From positions 1 to 64,000 of the forward strand of contig JADFHF010000011.1 in the NCBI GenBank assembly GCA_022567305.1: DNA of 64,000 bases. Reading direction: 5' to 3'. A model generated the notes under the pieces. The model was not told the origin of the DNA and searched no databases. It worked only from the letters and a program-made list of their open reading frames with translations. Of this stretch, positions 46,101 to 55,396 are shown piece by piece. The stretch is from Bacteroidota bacterium (lineage in GTDB: Bacteria; Bacteroidota; Rhodothermia; Rhodothermales; UBA10348). Each line of letters begins with the position of its first letter. The stretch's first letter is position 1. Both the position numbers and the translations under genes were made by a program.

Positions 46101-46331
46101 ATCCATTAAATAGTTCTGCGGGTAAGTTGGCTCACTCTCCCAGGCGGCTGTCTTGATGTCGTTCAGATATTCCGCGAACAGATCTGGATATCCGGCCACC
46201 GCGTCTTCATGTGGCGTCTCCGAAGAAAGACTTGTTTGCAGAAGGCCAGAAGTCTGCGTGATGGCGAACCCGGCGGCGACCAAAATCGCCAACAGACTCC
46301 CGTAAAAAATTCGCCGGTGCGTCTCCGTCAT
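43137..46331 (-). CDS. Large secreted beta-propeller protein with type IX sorting domain
   Basis: A 1064-residue exported protein. It has an N-terminal membrane segment/signal (residues 8-30), a sortilin/VPS10-like beta-propeller with many Asp-box repeats (WKTTDAGLSWTM, FRSDDGGDTWTKE, WRSTDKGANWISS, VWKSTDFGGNWS, FISRDDGESWEF), and inserted segments around 430-640. The final ~85 residues form the T9SS type A sorting domain (NLEPNYPNPFNPSTTIEYSL, then VEIFDMIGRRVAVLVD-type and SGAYVVQM). The sorting domain is cleaved as the protein crosses the outer membrane through the gliding/secretion machinery. Probably a surface glycan-binding or exo-acting protein; substrate not evident. Confidence 0.9.
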   Translation of the reverse strand: MTETHRRIFYGSLLAILVAAGFAITQTSGLLQTSLSSETPHEDAVAGYPDLFAEYLNDIKTAAWESEPTYPQNYLMDALSAAKRGAKSGSVILPWVERGPANVGGRTRAIVVDPDDPSHDTWYAAAVSGGIWKTTDAGLSWTMLTPDLPNLAFSTLVQAASNPEVLYGGTGEGFFNGDAVSGAGVFKSIDRGNSWIQLATTASDFDFRFVNRLVVSPADENLLLAATREGIFRSDDGGDTWTKEYSATSTPGVLQIIADPSNFNRLYASESGMGVVRSTDAGLTWGMASVGLFGLSDGGISSAARLELAIAPSDPQRLYASVEAEEETDKLFMSPDGGNLWVPVVPEAGTLNPDWTGIQGWYDNAIAVDPFDENRVFLGGIELYEVTLGGTATIAVVKSLDEENTFLFLDFVSFVSATHFDGRMKTGLSEPGATITEEEFVSVEVRFGLGLSQKAHRFIPPDGPGILFSTYPYADYVDVPFEVWDIENNRQLAVSFRDRLHDGAFNLILRDEANLGREYLLIHAETYTPAFPNPSIAQTGGPLHKLLYFFWPILADEAIWNPESLPLSTLRINVEIVEGLTRTTVLVANSNTLHVDQHAIIPIVESEETQSFELLVGNDGGIFYSPNEASNFIARHRTYNTSQFYGVDKRPGVTQFVGGTQDNGTWRSFGNPNARQGWLPAFGGDGFEVAWNQDDEQLVLGSVQFNDIWRSTDKGANWISSHTGLTDVGSDGGGQFITSLHRSFHNPNHVFTIGESGVWKSTDFGGNWSLRAIAPEDWGFSGSGKVRVSLADGSIVWAGYEMGLSFETVSGHVHVSTDAGETFTAVPTPEDLSSGRISAIATHPAEPETAYVLFSSFNNPKILRTRDLGQTWEDLSGFASPAGKESANGFPNVAVHDLLVLPDNPSEIWAGTEVGLFISRDDGESWEFADNGLPAVSIFRMRIVDDLLIVATHGRGVFTVDTSALITSIADDDAGLPAVFNLEPNYPNPFNPSTTIEYSLAHSEDVRIEIFDMIGRRVAVLVDDRMPLGVHRVRWDASGFASGAYVVQMTAGSFAESRKMMFLK

Positions 46332-46491
46332 AAACTGAGAGATTCTTGTTCTTGGAGAATCATTCTTGAAACCCGATAGAAACCGTCCCGAAATCCTGTG
46401 GAATCTACATTTCGAGTGCTACCTTTATCGCCCCCAACGAGGATCGGATTCAGATCCTTCCTACAGCGAGTTCGTCAAACCGTTTCAGATT

Positions 46492-49047
46492 ATGCGTCGC
46501 TTATTGATAATTGCCTGTCTGTTTCTGACGACAGTTCTTCCTGCAGCTGCTCGGCAAACTCTATTGACGCCGGCCGACTATTTAGGCTATGAGCTGGGCG
46601 AGCGGTTTACGAGGCACCACGAGGTAGCGGGCTACGTCAAGCATGTTTCTGAAGCGTCTCCCAATGTCGTGCTGACCGAGTACGGTAAAACGAATGAAGG
46701 CCGCGCCCTGCTGCTTTCATTTATTTCGACGCCCGAAAACCTGGCCCGACTGGAGGAAATCCGGACGAATAACCTGAAACTTGCGGGTCTGATGGATGGC
46801 GAACTGGTTGGCGAGGCGCTCTCGATCGTCTGGTTGAGTTACAATGTCCATGGAAATGAGTCCGTCAGTTCGGAGGCGGCCATGGCGACCCTGTATGATC
46901 TAGCGAATCCGAGCGATCCAAAAACACAGCCGTGGCTTGCAAACACGATCGTCCTCCTCGATCCGATGATTAATCCGGACGGACGCGACCGGTATGTCAA
47001 CTGGTATAACCAAGCGGTGGGGGCGACAAACAACGTAACCCCGGATGCACAGGAGCACAGCGAACCGGGACCAGGTGGCAGAACCAATCATTACAATTTT
47101 GATCTCAATAGAGATTGGTCCTGGTTGACGCAAAAGGAGACGCAGGCCCGAATCAGAATCTACAATGAGTGGATGCCACACGTTCACGTTGATTTTCACG
47201 AGCAAGGCGTCGATAGTCCTTACTATTTTGCTCCGGCGGCGAAGCCATTGCACGCCGTGATTACAGACTGGCAGGTCGAATTTCAGACGATTATCGGTCG
47301 CAACCACGCACGGTATTTCGATCAGAAAGGGTGGTTGTATTTTACGAAGCAGCAATTCGATCTTTATTACCCGGGATATGGAGATACGTACCCCATGTAC
47401 AACGGCGCCATCGGGATGACGTACGAACAGGGTGGGGGCGCGCGCGCGGGCCTCGGCATTATCACGGCTGAAGGAGATACGTTGACGCTCGCCGGTCGAA
47501 TCGCTCACCACTACACGACCGGTCTCTCGACCGTAGAGATGGCATCGGTTCATCACGACCGAGTTGTAGACGAATTCAAGGCGTATTTCGATCGTGCGAA
47601 CTCCAATGTCGGCGGCGAATTCGCATCATATGTGGTGAAGGCGGATCCCGAGGATGGAAGGATAGATGCCATGGCTCTCCACCTTCAGGAGTTGGGAATA
47701 CATGTCGGGACGGTCTCGGAGGGGCGCCGCGCAAGCGGTTACAGCTACAGGTCCGGAGACGATACTACGTTTCGTGTCACACCCGGCGACCTGGTCATTT
47801 CGGCTCACCAGCCGAGATCCACCATGCTAAACGTTTTGTTTGAGCCGATCTCGTCCATTCCGGATTCGGTCACATACGACATTACGGCCTGGGCGCTGCC
47901 TTATGCCTATGACGTCGACGCGTATGCCACATCCGAGCGCATCGAACCAGACAGTGCGTATGTACGCTCCGAGGGGAATGTTTCTGTAGCCTCCGGACAG
48001 TCCTATGCCTATTTGATTCGGTGGAAGGATGTCTCTGACGCCAAGTTTCTTTCCGATCTCCTGCAGAAAAAAATCAAGGTGCGGTACGCAGAGAAGGCAT
48101 TCGAAATCGAAGGGGGCTCGTATGACGCGGGCACCCTGATCGTGACCCGCACGGGGAATGAGATGTTTGGCGAAAAACTCGGAAATGTATTGAGCGAACT
48201 CGCTCAGCGTCACAACCAAACGGTTACGGCAGTAAGTACTGGCTTTGTCGATTCGGGCGCGGATTTCGGATCCAGCGACGTGCATTATATTAAACCCCCG
48301 AAGGTCGCTGTCGTGCGTGGTAATGGCGGCGATTGGGCGTCGTCAGGACAAATATGGCACTTCTTTGAGCAGCAGATCGGGTATCCGGTCACGATGATGA
48401 CCCCCGAGCGATTCCAAAGCGTCGACCTGGGTGACTACGAGTTGGTCGTGTTGCCAGAAGCCTCCTATTCAGAACTGCTAAACGAGGACGGATTAGGACG
48501 ATTGACGTCGTGGATCAGAGCGGGTGGTCGTTTAATCGCTGTGGGTCGTGCCGCGTCGTTTTTTATGGGTAAAAAGAACTTCGCAATCAAAAAGAAACCG
48601 AAAGAAAAGAAAGACGAGGATGAAGAGGACGAAGAGGATAACGAAGACCGTCCTGATTCCGACACCCTAAAAGTTTACGGCGAGCGCGACAGAGATCGGG
48701 AAACAGAACGGAACCAGGGTTCCATCTATCAGGTCTCCGTCGACAACACGCATCCGCTTGCCTTTGGATTCGGGCAAGAGTCCTTCGTCCTTAAGCGGGG
48801 CACGGTGTCGCCGGCCTATCTGAGTGGGTCGGGCTCATGGAACGTTGGCGTCCTTAAAGTCCATTCGCTCGTGAGTGGGCAGGTCGGATTCGAAGTAAAA
48901 GAAAAGATCGAGGAAAGCCTGGCGTATGGCGTCCAGCAGATGGGAAAGGGTTCAATTGTTTACCTGATTGACAACCCTCTGTTTAGAGGATTTTGGTACT
49001 CGGGCCAACTGCTGATGGCGAATGCCGTTTTCCTGGTGGGTCAGTAG
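46492..49047 (+). CDS. Secreted M14 zinc carboxypeptidase-like protein
   Basis: An 851-residue exported protein with a signal peptide (MRRLLIIACLFLTTVLPAAAR). The M14 zinc ligands are visible: H120 and E123 in NVHGNESVSSE and H236 in HVDFHEQG. The catalytic Glu is probably in MTYEQGGGARAG. After the peptidase domain (to about 340) comes a long C-terminal part, with a glutamine-amidotransferase-like segment (KVAVVRGNGGDWASSGQ, about 640) and a highly charged lysine/aspartate stretch around 708-725. The open frame extends upstream to 46366, but the signal peptide fixes the start at 46492. Probably digests extracellular peptides. Confidence 0.9.
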   Translation: MRRLLIIACLFLTTVLPAAARQTLLTPADYLGYELGERFTRHHEVAGYVKHVSEASPNVVLTEYGKTNEGRALLLSFISTPENLARLEEIRTNNLKLAGLMDGELVGEALSIVWLSYNVHGNESVSSEAAMATLYDLANPSDPKTQPWLANTIVLLDPMINPDGRDRYVNWYNQAVGATNNVTPDAQEHSEPGPGGRTNHYNFDLNRDWSWLTQKETQARIRIYNEWMPHVHVDFHEQGVDSPYYFAPAAKPLHAVITDWQVEFQTIIGRNHARYFDQKGWLYFTKQQFDLYYPGYGDTYPMYNGAIGMTYEQGGGARAGLGIITAEGDTLTLAGRIAHHYTTGLSTVEMASVHHDRVVDEFKAYFDRANSNVGGEFASYVVKADPEDGRIDAMALHLQELGIHVGTVSEGRRASGYSYRSGDDTTFRVTPGDLVISAHQPRSTMLNVLFEPISSIPDSVTYDITAWALPYAYDVDAYATSERIEPDSAYVRSEGNVSVASGQSYAYLIRWKDVSDAKFLSDLLQKKIKVRYAEKAFEIEGGSYDAGTLIVTRTGNEMFGEKLGNVLSELAQRHNQTVTAVSTGFVDSGADFGSSDVHYIKPPKVAVVRGNGGDWASSGQIWHFFEQQIGYPVTMMTPERFQSVDLGDYELVVLPEASYSELLNEDGLGRLTSWIRAGGRLIAVGRAASFFMGKKNFAIKKKPKEKKDEDEEDEEDNEDRPDSDTLKVYGERDRDRETERNQGSIYQVSVDNTHPLAFGFGQESFVLKRGTVSPAYLSGSGSWNVGVLKVHSLVSGQVGFEVKEKIEESLAYGVQQMGKGSIVYLIDNPLFRGFWYSGQLLMANAVFLVGQ

Positions 49048-49055
49048 GGACCGGG

Positions 49056-49748
49056 CTAGCCGGTGTCCGATTCTACAAGCGGCCGCGTCCGCTGAAGGAG
49101 TTTTCTGAGGTTTTTATAACCCACTATTTTTTCAGCCTTGCTCCATGAGAACCATTTGACTTCTTTGATTCCCTCCCTTTTTTCAGGAGTAAAATTCCTG
49201 TCCCTGGTTTTCATCTGAAACCAGTGGGTCGTTTTGACCTTGAACCGCCGGTTCTCGGAGTACACGTGAACACTCACGTCGAGTGCTTTGACGATCTTGA
49301 TTCGGGAAATGCCCAATTCTTCTTTGACCTCTCGTTTGGCACACTGGCTGATAGATTCTCCCGGGTCCTGTTTTCCTTTCGGGAGATCCCAAACCCCCCT
49401 TCGGTGGATCAAAAGAATTTGCAGCTTCTCATTCTTGGCGCGTATTATGATCCCGCCCCCTGCTGCAATCTCCACCGGTTTCTGATACGGAGAGAGGTTA
49501 CGGATCGCATCACGAGGAACGACGACTTCCTTCTTTTTCTTCTTTTCGAGTGCCTCATAGAGACTTACTTCTCCCACTTTTGTCCGGGTCGGGGTCGCGG
49601 GGAGCGCGTCGGTGTCAACGATTAGGACTCGCGCCGGCGACTTTTCGAGCGCGGAGGGAAGGTCAGCAAACAAGCGCTTCGTTCGAAGCGGGACGCCTTT
49701 CGTTCGCTCTTCGAGTTTGCCCGTTTTGTCAGCGTAGAAATAAAACAC
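49056..49748 (-). CDS. Nudix hydrolase with N-terminal extension
   Basis: A 230-residue protein. The Nudix box GKQDPGESISQCAKREVKEELG (about 125-147) matches GX5EX7REUXEEXGU, so it should hydrolyse a nucleoside-diphosphate-linked substrate using Mg2+. The first ~90 residues are unusual: a lysine-rich coil (EALEKKKKKEVVVP) after a small beta-rich region. Substrate not determined. Converges with the peptidase gene, eight bases between stops. Confidence 0.88.
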   Translation of the reverse strand: MFYFYADKTGKLEERTKGVPLRTKRLFADLPSALEKSPARVLIVDTDALPATPTRTKVGEVSLYEALEKKKKKEVVVPRDAIRNLSPYQKPVEIAAGGGIIIRAKNEKLQILLIHRRGVWDLPKGKQDPGESISQCAKREVKEELGISRIKIVKALDVSVHVYSENRRFKVKTTHWFQMKTRDRNFTPEKREGIKEVKWFSWSKAEKIVGYKNLRKLLQRTRPLVESDTG

Positions 49749-49857
49749 GTCAACCGTAGATTTCGATGTTGTTCAGAAGGATGTTCTGCAGAAGATGAAC
49801 TGCACACGAACCTACGCGAGCAGCAAATAAAAAGCGCAGATCCGACTATCTTCGACT

Positions 49858-50427
49858 ATGAACGTTCAGCAGAAAACGAAGGTGTCTTTAGGGCTTCTCG
49901 TTGGCGGGCAATCAACAAGATTCGGCTCGGAGAAGTACCGGGCTTACCTGAATGGAATACCAATGGTTCAGCACGTGTATCGCGCGGCGGTAGATTTAGT
50001 CGATGAAATCCTCGTCTCGGTTGGCTCAGAAGAAAAAAACATCGGTTTGCCGTATGATTACGCCGTACTTGACGAGATCGCGGGTGCGGGGCCACTGGAA
50101 GGAATTCGCGCCTGTTTGAGCAGAGCATCCAATGAATGGCTTCTCATCATGGCCTGCGATTTGCCATTCATAACGACCGGAACGCTCGCTAAACTGATTC
50201 AACTTGCGAGGGAGCCGAACAAGATTATCATGTGCCGTTCAAAAGACGGTCAGACTCAGCCGCTCTGCGGTTGTTATCATCGTTCTCTCGTGCCTTTCCT
50301 GGAGACCGCTCTCAAAGAGGAACGATTTGGTGTTTACCGGTTTATCGATTCTGTATCCAACGTAGTCGAACTGGAGGTGCCGAGCGACGAATTACGTAAC
50401 ATCAATCATCCAGATGACCTATCGTAA
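49858..50427 (+). CDS. mobA: Molybdenum cofactor guanylyltransferase MobA
   Basis: Attaches GMP to Mo-molybdopterin to make the MGD form used by DMSO-reductase-family enzymes such as the one encoded 2.3 kb downstream. The 189-residue chain has the nucleotidyltransferase signature GLLVGGQSTRFGSEKYRAYL (about 12-31), EIAGAGPLEGIRA, and the metal-binding MACDLPFI. The C-terminal part, PLCGCYHRSLVPFLETAL, is typical of MobA. Lies 105 bp before the ferredoxin-NrfD gene and is likely in the same operon. Confidence 0.93.
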   Translation: MNVQQKTKVSLGLLVGGQSTRFGSEKYRAYLNGIPMVQHVYRAAVDLVDEILVSVGSEEKNIGLPYDYAVLDEIAGAGPLEGIRACLSRASNEWLLIMACDLPFITTGTLAKLIQLAREPNKIIMCRSKDGQTQPLCGCYHRSLVPFLETALKEERFGVYRFIDSVSNVVELEVPSDELRNINHPDDLS

Positions 50428-50531
50428 AATGAATTATCGCAGGGGCTTGCGAATCCGGTTACATCATCAGGATCTTTCGCCGAGCAATTCTGCGCACAGT
50501 TACCTTATCCGAACCGCCTAATCTTCCTCGG

Positions 50532-52196
50532 ATGAACTACGGCTTTCTTATCAACAATGACACCTGCATCGGTTGTCATGCCTGTACAACCGCTTGTAAG
50601 AGCGAGAACGAAGTACCGTTGGGCGTTAATCGCACCTGGGTGAAGACGGTCGAGACGGGCCTCTATCCGAACGTCACGCGAAACTTTCAGGTAACCCGCT
50701 GCAATCATTGTGCGAATCCGCCTTGTGTTCGCATTTGCCCCGTGACGGCGATGTATCAACGGGAAGATGGAATTGTTGAATTCGACCCTGATGCTTGCAT
50801 CGGTTGCAAAGCGTGTCTGCAGGCCTGCCCTTATGATGCTATATATATAGACCCGGATTCGGGGACGGCGGCAAAGTGTCATTACTGCGCGCACCGAATA
50901 GACATTGGACTGGAGCCCGCATGTGTCGTTGTATGCCCCGAACACTCGATTCTGGCCGGGGACCTGGATAATCCCGACTCCGAAATCTCAAAAGCAATCG
51001 CTGAGAACAAGGTAACCGTTCGGAAACCCGAACAGGGAACGGCCCCCAAACTGTTCTATATCGGTGGCGACGATGTGGCCATGCATCCAACGGCGGTCGA
51101 AAGGACTCCTGCCACCTTTGCGTGGGCAGATGTGATACCGCTCGGGGGTGATGGTGCAAACCGCGCATCTGCGGTATCGCCCGGGGCCGAATCGCCAAAG
51201 TCCGAGTCACAAGGCATCACCCGTACCGGAAAGCGGACACCCGGAACCCAGGGTGTTCCGTCCTCCGGGCCAATCATGATCGGAGATTCACGGATGGCCG
51301 AGCAGATGACGCAGGTGGTTTACAATGCACAGCACAAGGTGCCTTGGCACTGGCAAGTCCCGGCATACCTCGTGACCAAAGCAATCGGGACGGGTCTGTT
51401 CATGATTCTGAGTCTGGCATTTGGTCTTGGATGGATCGAATTCGAACCGACCAGTTTTCTGTCGATCGGGTTTGCGTCGCTCTTTTTCATCGTGGCAACG
51501 ACGGTATTACTGGTGTTGGATCTGGAGCGTCCGGAACGATTCCTCCGAATTCTTACGAGACCTCAGTGGAAATCCTGGCTCGTCCGCGGAGCCTATCTAC
51601 TCATAGCGTTCAGCATGCTCGCGTCGGTCTGGTGGATCTTGGAACTGGCATCCAATCTCGGCTGGATGGCCTCCGGTACGATTGATTCGATGCGGCCTAC
51701 CCTTCTATGGACAGGACTTCCTTTAGCATTCGGATCGGCCGTGTACACTGCATTTCTTTTTGGTCAGGCGGAGGGAAGAGATCTCTGGCAGAGCCCGTTG
51801 CTACCGGTACATCTGACCGTACAGTCATTCGTAGCTGGTGCAGCTACCCTAATTTTGATTGACGCAGCAGGGCTCTTATCCGACGAACTTGCACCGATCG
51901 CTCGGCTCGTTTTCGGTATTGGCCTGGCCGTGAATCTGATGATCACTTTTCTGGGAGAATTCGGAATGCCACCGGCGACCGAGGCGGCCGGCAAAGCGAG
52001 CCATGAAATTACCCATGGCAAGTACGCTCGCACGTTCTGGATCGGCAGTGTGTTCTTGGGACACATTGCGCCGCTGGCGCTTCTCCTGATGTTCGATAAA
52101 CCCGGTGTCTGGGTCGGCGCACTGCTTTGGATCGTAGGCTTCTATCTCTACGAACACGCATTCGTTATGGCCCCGCAGGAGATTCCCAATAGTTAG
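50532..52196 (+). CDS. Fused ferredoxin-NrfD electron-transfer subunit (SoeB-SoeC-like)
   Basis: A 554-residue fusion of two subunits that are normally separate. Residues 1-200 are a DmsB/PsrB-type protein with four [4Fe-4S] motifs: C12/C15/C18/C22, CNHCANPPCVRICP, CIGCKACLQACP and CHYCAHRIDIGLEPACVVVC. A low-complexity linker (about 215-250) follows, then an eight-helix NrfD/DmsC-like quinone-interacting membrane domain (WQVPAYLVTKAIGTGLFMIL to the end). There is no Tat signal, so the ferredoxin part stays in the cytoplasm. It passes electrons from the molybdoenzyme that follows to the quinone pool. Stop codon precedes the next ATG by six bases. Confidence 0.9.
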   Translation: MNYGFLINNDTCIGCHACTTACKSENEVPLGVNRTWVKTVETGLYPNVTRNFQVTRCNHCANPPCVRICPVTAMYQREDGIVEFDPDACIGCKACLQACPYDAIYIDPDSGTAAKCHYCAHRIDIGLEPACVVVCPEHSILAGDLDNPDSEISKAIAENKVTVRKPEQGTAPKLFYIGGDDVAMHPTAVERTPATFAWADVIPLGGDGANRASAVSPGAESPKSESQGITRTGKRTPGTQGVPSSGPIMIGDSRMAEQMTQVVYNAQHKVPWHWQVPAYLVTKAIGTGLFMILSLAFGLGWIEFEPTSFLSIGFASLFFIVATTVLLVLDLERPERFLRILTRPQWKSWLVRGAYLLIAFSMLASVWWILELASNLGWMASGTIDSMRPTLLWTGLPLAFGSAVYTAFLFGQAEGRDLWQSPLLPVHLTVQSFVAGAATLILIDAAGLLSDELAPIARLVFGIGLAVNLMITFLGEFGMPPATEAAGKASHEITHGKYARTFWIGSVFLGHIAPLALLLMFDKPGVWVGALLWIVGFYLYEHAFVMAPQEIPNS

Positions 52197-52202
52197 AGGA
52201 GA

Positions 52203-55181
52203 ATGGAAGAACGATCGAATCAAGAGACTCTCCAGATGCCGGTTTTTAGCGAATCGGATCGCGAACCGGACAAAGTGGACATGCAAACCGTCATCCATCC
52301 GGACGGTCGTATGAGCCAGTACCCACCCACGGAGAAATGGGACGATTGGGTGGAGTGGGATGGGAAAGCCTGGCCGAAAAAAGTAGCGAGGCATTATACG
52401 CTGGTGCCTACCGTGTGCTTCAACTGCGAAAGCGCCTGTGGCCTATTGGCCTATGTCGATCGAGAAACGCTGGACATCAAGAAATTTGAGGGGAACCCCG
52501 CACACCCCGGAAGCCGTGGAAGAAACTGCGCCAAAGGTCCAGCCACAATCAATCAGATTTACGACCCCGAGCGCATCCTGTATCCGCTCAAACGGGTGGG
52601 CGCCCGAGGGGAAGGGAAATGGAAGCGCGTCTCCTGGGAAGCAGTCCTCGACGATATCGCCGGGAAGATGCGCGAAAGTCGCTCGAGGCGGAAAGATGGC
52701 ATCATGTATCACGTCGGGCGCGCTGGAGAGGACGGATTCACCAACCGGTGCATCCAGGCGTGGGGCGTAGACGCACACAACAGCCATACGAATATCTGTT
52801 CTGCCGGAGCAAGAGCGGGGTACTTTTTCTGGGGAGGATTTGATCGCCCGAGCCCCGATTATGCGAACGCCCGAACCATTCTTCTCATCTCGAGCCACCT
52901 TGAAACCGGGCACTACTTCAATCCCCACGCCCAGCGGATCATGGAGGCCAAATTAAACGGCGCCAAGCTGATCACGTTTGATCCGCGCCTAAGCAATACG
53001 GCCTCAAAAAGTGACGTCTGGCTTCCAACCTGGCCGGGAAGCGAAGCCGCCGTGCTGCTGGCTATCGCCAACCATCTCATTCAGAATGATCTCTATGACA
53101 AGGATTTTGTGCGCCGGTGGGTGAACTGGAAAGAAACACTTTCTTTCTTCGATACGAATCCATTTCCCGACGTTGAATTCTCAGGAGATGGCGACACGCG
53201 AAAGAAGATAATGCGGGATCGCATCCGAAAACTCCTGTCACGACAGAGTTTTGATCTGGAAAAGGATCGGAAAGATTTTTATGTCTTCGATGAGCTGCTG
53301 AAGATGCTCTATGGAGAGTTCACGTTTGAGCGCGCCGCCGAAGAATCACAGGTGCCGATTGAACGGATTCGGGAGGCAGCTGAGTACGTCGCAAATTGCC
53401 AGGGTCGACTTTCCGCGCACACCTGGCGTTCCGCCTCGGTCGGCAATCTCGGGGGATGGCAGGTGGCTCGATGTCTCTTCTTCCTGAATGTGCTGACGGG
53501 AAGCGTCGGAAACCGGGGAGGGACGTCGGCCAACTCCTGGAATAAGTTTACTCCAAAACCCTTCGACCAACCTCCAGCGTTCAATGCATGGAACGAACTC
53601 CATTTTCCGCACGAGTGGCCGCTGGCGTTCTATGAGATGAGTTTTCTGCTGCCCCATTTTCTGGAAGAAGGCCGGGGCGACATCGACGTGTATTTCACGC
53701 GCGTCTACAATCCGCTATGGATCAACCCCGACGGGTTCATGTGGATGAAGGCGCTCAAGGACGAGGACAAGATAAAATGTCATATTGCCATGACACCCAC
53801 GTGGAACGAGTCAGCCTGGTTTGCCGATTACGTCCTGCCGATGGGTCACGCGGGCGAACGCCACGACCTGATGAGCCAGGAAACCCATGCGGGACAGTGG
53901 ATTGCGTTCCGGCAGCCGGTTCGACGAGTGGCGATGGAGAGGTTGGGAAAGAAAGTCCGGTACACGTATGAAGCCAATCCGGGAGAAGTCTGGGAAGAAA
54001 ACGAATTCTGGATTGAGCTGTCGGCGAAAATGGATCCCGACGGATCTTTAGGAATTCGGAAGCACTTCGAAAGCCCGTACCGAGCTGGGGAAATCGTAAC
54101 CGTTGAGGAATACTACCGGTGGATTTTCGAGAACAGCGTGCCGGGACTTCCCGAGGCGGCCGCGGCTGAGGACCTGTCACCCCTCGAATACATGCGCAAG
54201 TATGCTGCCTTCGAGATCACCCGTGATCAGTACACACCGTACGAGAGCCCGCTCGATTCGGAAGGAGTGACGCCCGATGATCGCAATCGACTGATAAAGA
54301 ACGGAACCGTGGTCGGTGTGACGGTCGACGGCGAGTCAAAAATCGGATTCGGGACGCCCAGCCGGAAACTCGAATTCTATTCGCCGACACTCTCGGAATG
54401 GGGCTGGACGGGAAAGGACTATGTGCTGCCCTGGTCGCTGAAGAGCCACGTCCACCCGGACAACATCGACCGGGCAAAAGGCGAAATGCTCTTACTCCCC
54501 AACTTCCGACTTCCGACGCTCATTCATACTCGAAGCGCGAACGCAAAGTGGCTCTATGAACTGAGTCACAAAAACCCTGTCTGGATGCATCCGTCTGATG
54601 CGAGACGACTCGGCGTAGCGAGCAACGATCTGATCCGAGTGACCACGCAGATCGGGTATTTTGTCGATCGTGTCTGGGTGACGGAAGGCATCAAGCCGGG
54701 GGTGATCGCGATGAGTCATCATCTCGGACGGTGGCGTCTAAAGGAGGATATGGGCGTCAACCGGGGTGCGTCGAATGTCGTCACATTGGATGATGATGCC
54801 GACGGAGGTAATCGACTTCGGGTTCTGAAAGGCGTGTCGGCGTGGAAGTCCGAAGATCCGGATACCAGCCGCATCTGGTGGGAAGATGTAGGCGTTCATC
54901 AAAATCTGACACACCCCGTTCAGCCGGACCCCGTTTCGGGCCACCATTGCTGGCTTCAAAAAGCGTATAACGTAGAGAAAGCGAGGCCGGAAGACCGGCA
55001 CGGAGACGTCTTCGTGGATACGAACAAGTCGATGGAAGCCTACCGAGACTGGCACGCCCTCACCCGGTCGGCCGTAGACCACAGTCCGGACGGGACCAGG
55101 CGGCCCTGGTGGCTCAAACGGCCTCTGAAACCGGTGAAAGAAGCCTACGTCCTGCCAAAGAAACCGTTCGGTAAGGACTAG
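52203..55181 (+). CDS. Cytoplasmic molybdopterin oxidoreductase, SoeA-like
   Basis: A 992-residue catalytic subunit of the DMSO-reductase family. It has a [4Fe-4S] site near the N-terminus (C72, C75, C79, C109) and a putative Mo-ligand cysteine C199 in SHTNICSAGARAG. Other family features are TFDPRLSNTASKSDVWLPTWPGSEAA and the C-terminal beta-barrel MGD-binding domain (LPTLIHTRSANAKWLYELS, then MHPSDARRLGVASNDLI). It lacks a Tat signal, which argues against periplasmic PhsA/PsrA/DmsA and for the cytoplasm-facing sulfite:quinone oxidoreductase SoeA. The sulfur genes around it support this, but other oxyanion substrates remain possible. AGAGGAGA precedes the ATG. Confidence 0.85.
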   Translation: MEERSNQETLQMPVFSESDREPDKVDMQTVIHPDGRMSQYPPTEKWDDWVEWDGKAWPKKVARHYTLVPTVCFNCESACGLLAYVDRETLDIKKFEGNPAHPGSRGRNCAKGPATINQIYDPERILYPLKRVGARGEGKWKRVSWEAVLDDIAGKMRESRSRRKDGIMYHVGRAGEDGFTNRCIQAWGVDAHNSHTNICSAGARAGYFFWGGFDRPSPDYANARTILLISSHLETGHYFNPHAQRIMEAKLNGAKLITFDPRLSNTASKSDVWLPTWPGSEAAVLLAIANHLIQNDLYDKDFVRRWVNWKETLSFFDTNPFPDVEFSGDGDTRKKIMRDRIRKLLSRQSFDLEKDRKDFYVFDELLKMLYGEFTFERAAEESQVPIERIREAAEYVANCQGRLSAHTWRSASVGNLGGWQVARCLFFLNVLTGSVGNRGGTSANSWNKFTPKPFDQPPAFNAWNELHFPHEWPLAFYEMSFLLPHFLEEGRGDIDVYFTRVYNPLWINPDGFMWMKALKDEDKIKCHIAMTPTWNESAWFADYVLPMGHAGERHDLMSQETHAGQWIAFRQPVRRVAMERLGKKVRYTYEANPGEVWEENEFWIELSAKMDPDGSLGIRKHFESPYRAGEIVTVEEYYRWIFENSVPGLPEAAAAEDLSPLEYMRKYAAFEITRDQYTPYESPLDSEGVTPDDRNRLIKNGTVVGVTVDGESKIGFGTPSRKLEFYSPTLSEWGWTGKDYVLPWSLKSHVHPDNIDRAKGEMLLLPNFRLPTLIHTRSANAKWLYELSHKNPVWMHPSDARRLGVASNDLIRVTTQIGYFVDRVWVTEGIKPGVIAMSHHLGRWRLKEDMGVNRGASNVVTLDDDADGGNRLRVLKGVSAWKSEDPDTSRIWWEDVGVHQNLTHPVQPDPVSGHHCWLQKAYNVEKARPEDRHGDVFVDTNKSMEAYRDWHALTRSAVDHSPDGTRRPWWLKRPLKPVKEAYVLPKKPFGKD

Positions 55182-55205
55182 GGTCCCACGCGATTCTTCG
55201 ACACA

Positions 55206-55221
55206 ACTTGTTATTACAAGT
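55206..55221. promoter_or_regulatory. Palindromic operator upstream of torD-like gene
   Basis: ACTTGT-TATT-ACAAGT, a perfect 6-4-6 inverted repeat in the 215-bp gap between the molybdoenzyme gene and the chaperone gene, 176 bp before the latter. It matches sites at 60.7 kb and 43.1 kb. The gap contains no other feature I can name. Confidence 0.65.
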
Positions 55222-55396
55222 AGACAAAGTGCCCATGCCTAGGACGTATTTTTTCCTGGCACTGCACGAGGATCGGTGCTTGGTGCCTCAACCCGCTATT
55301 CCCGATCGATTTAACGAAAGAAAAACTTTCGATGTGCGCCATGAAGCGTAATCTATTGCCGGTATTGTATTGTAAAGGGATGCTCAAAGGTCGTGC

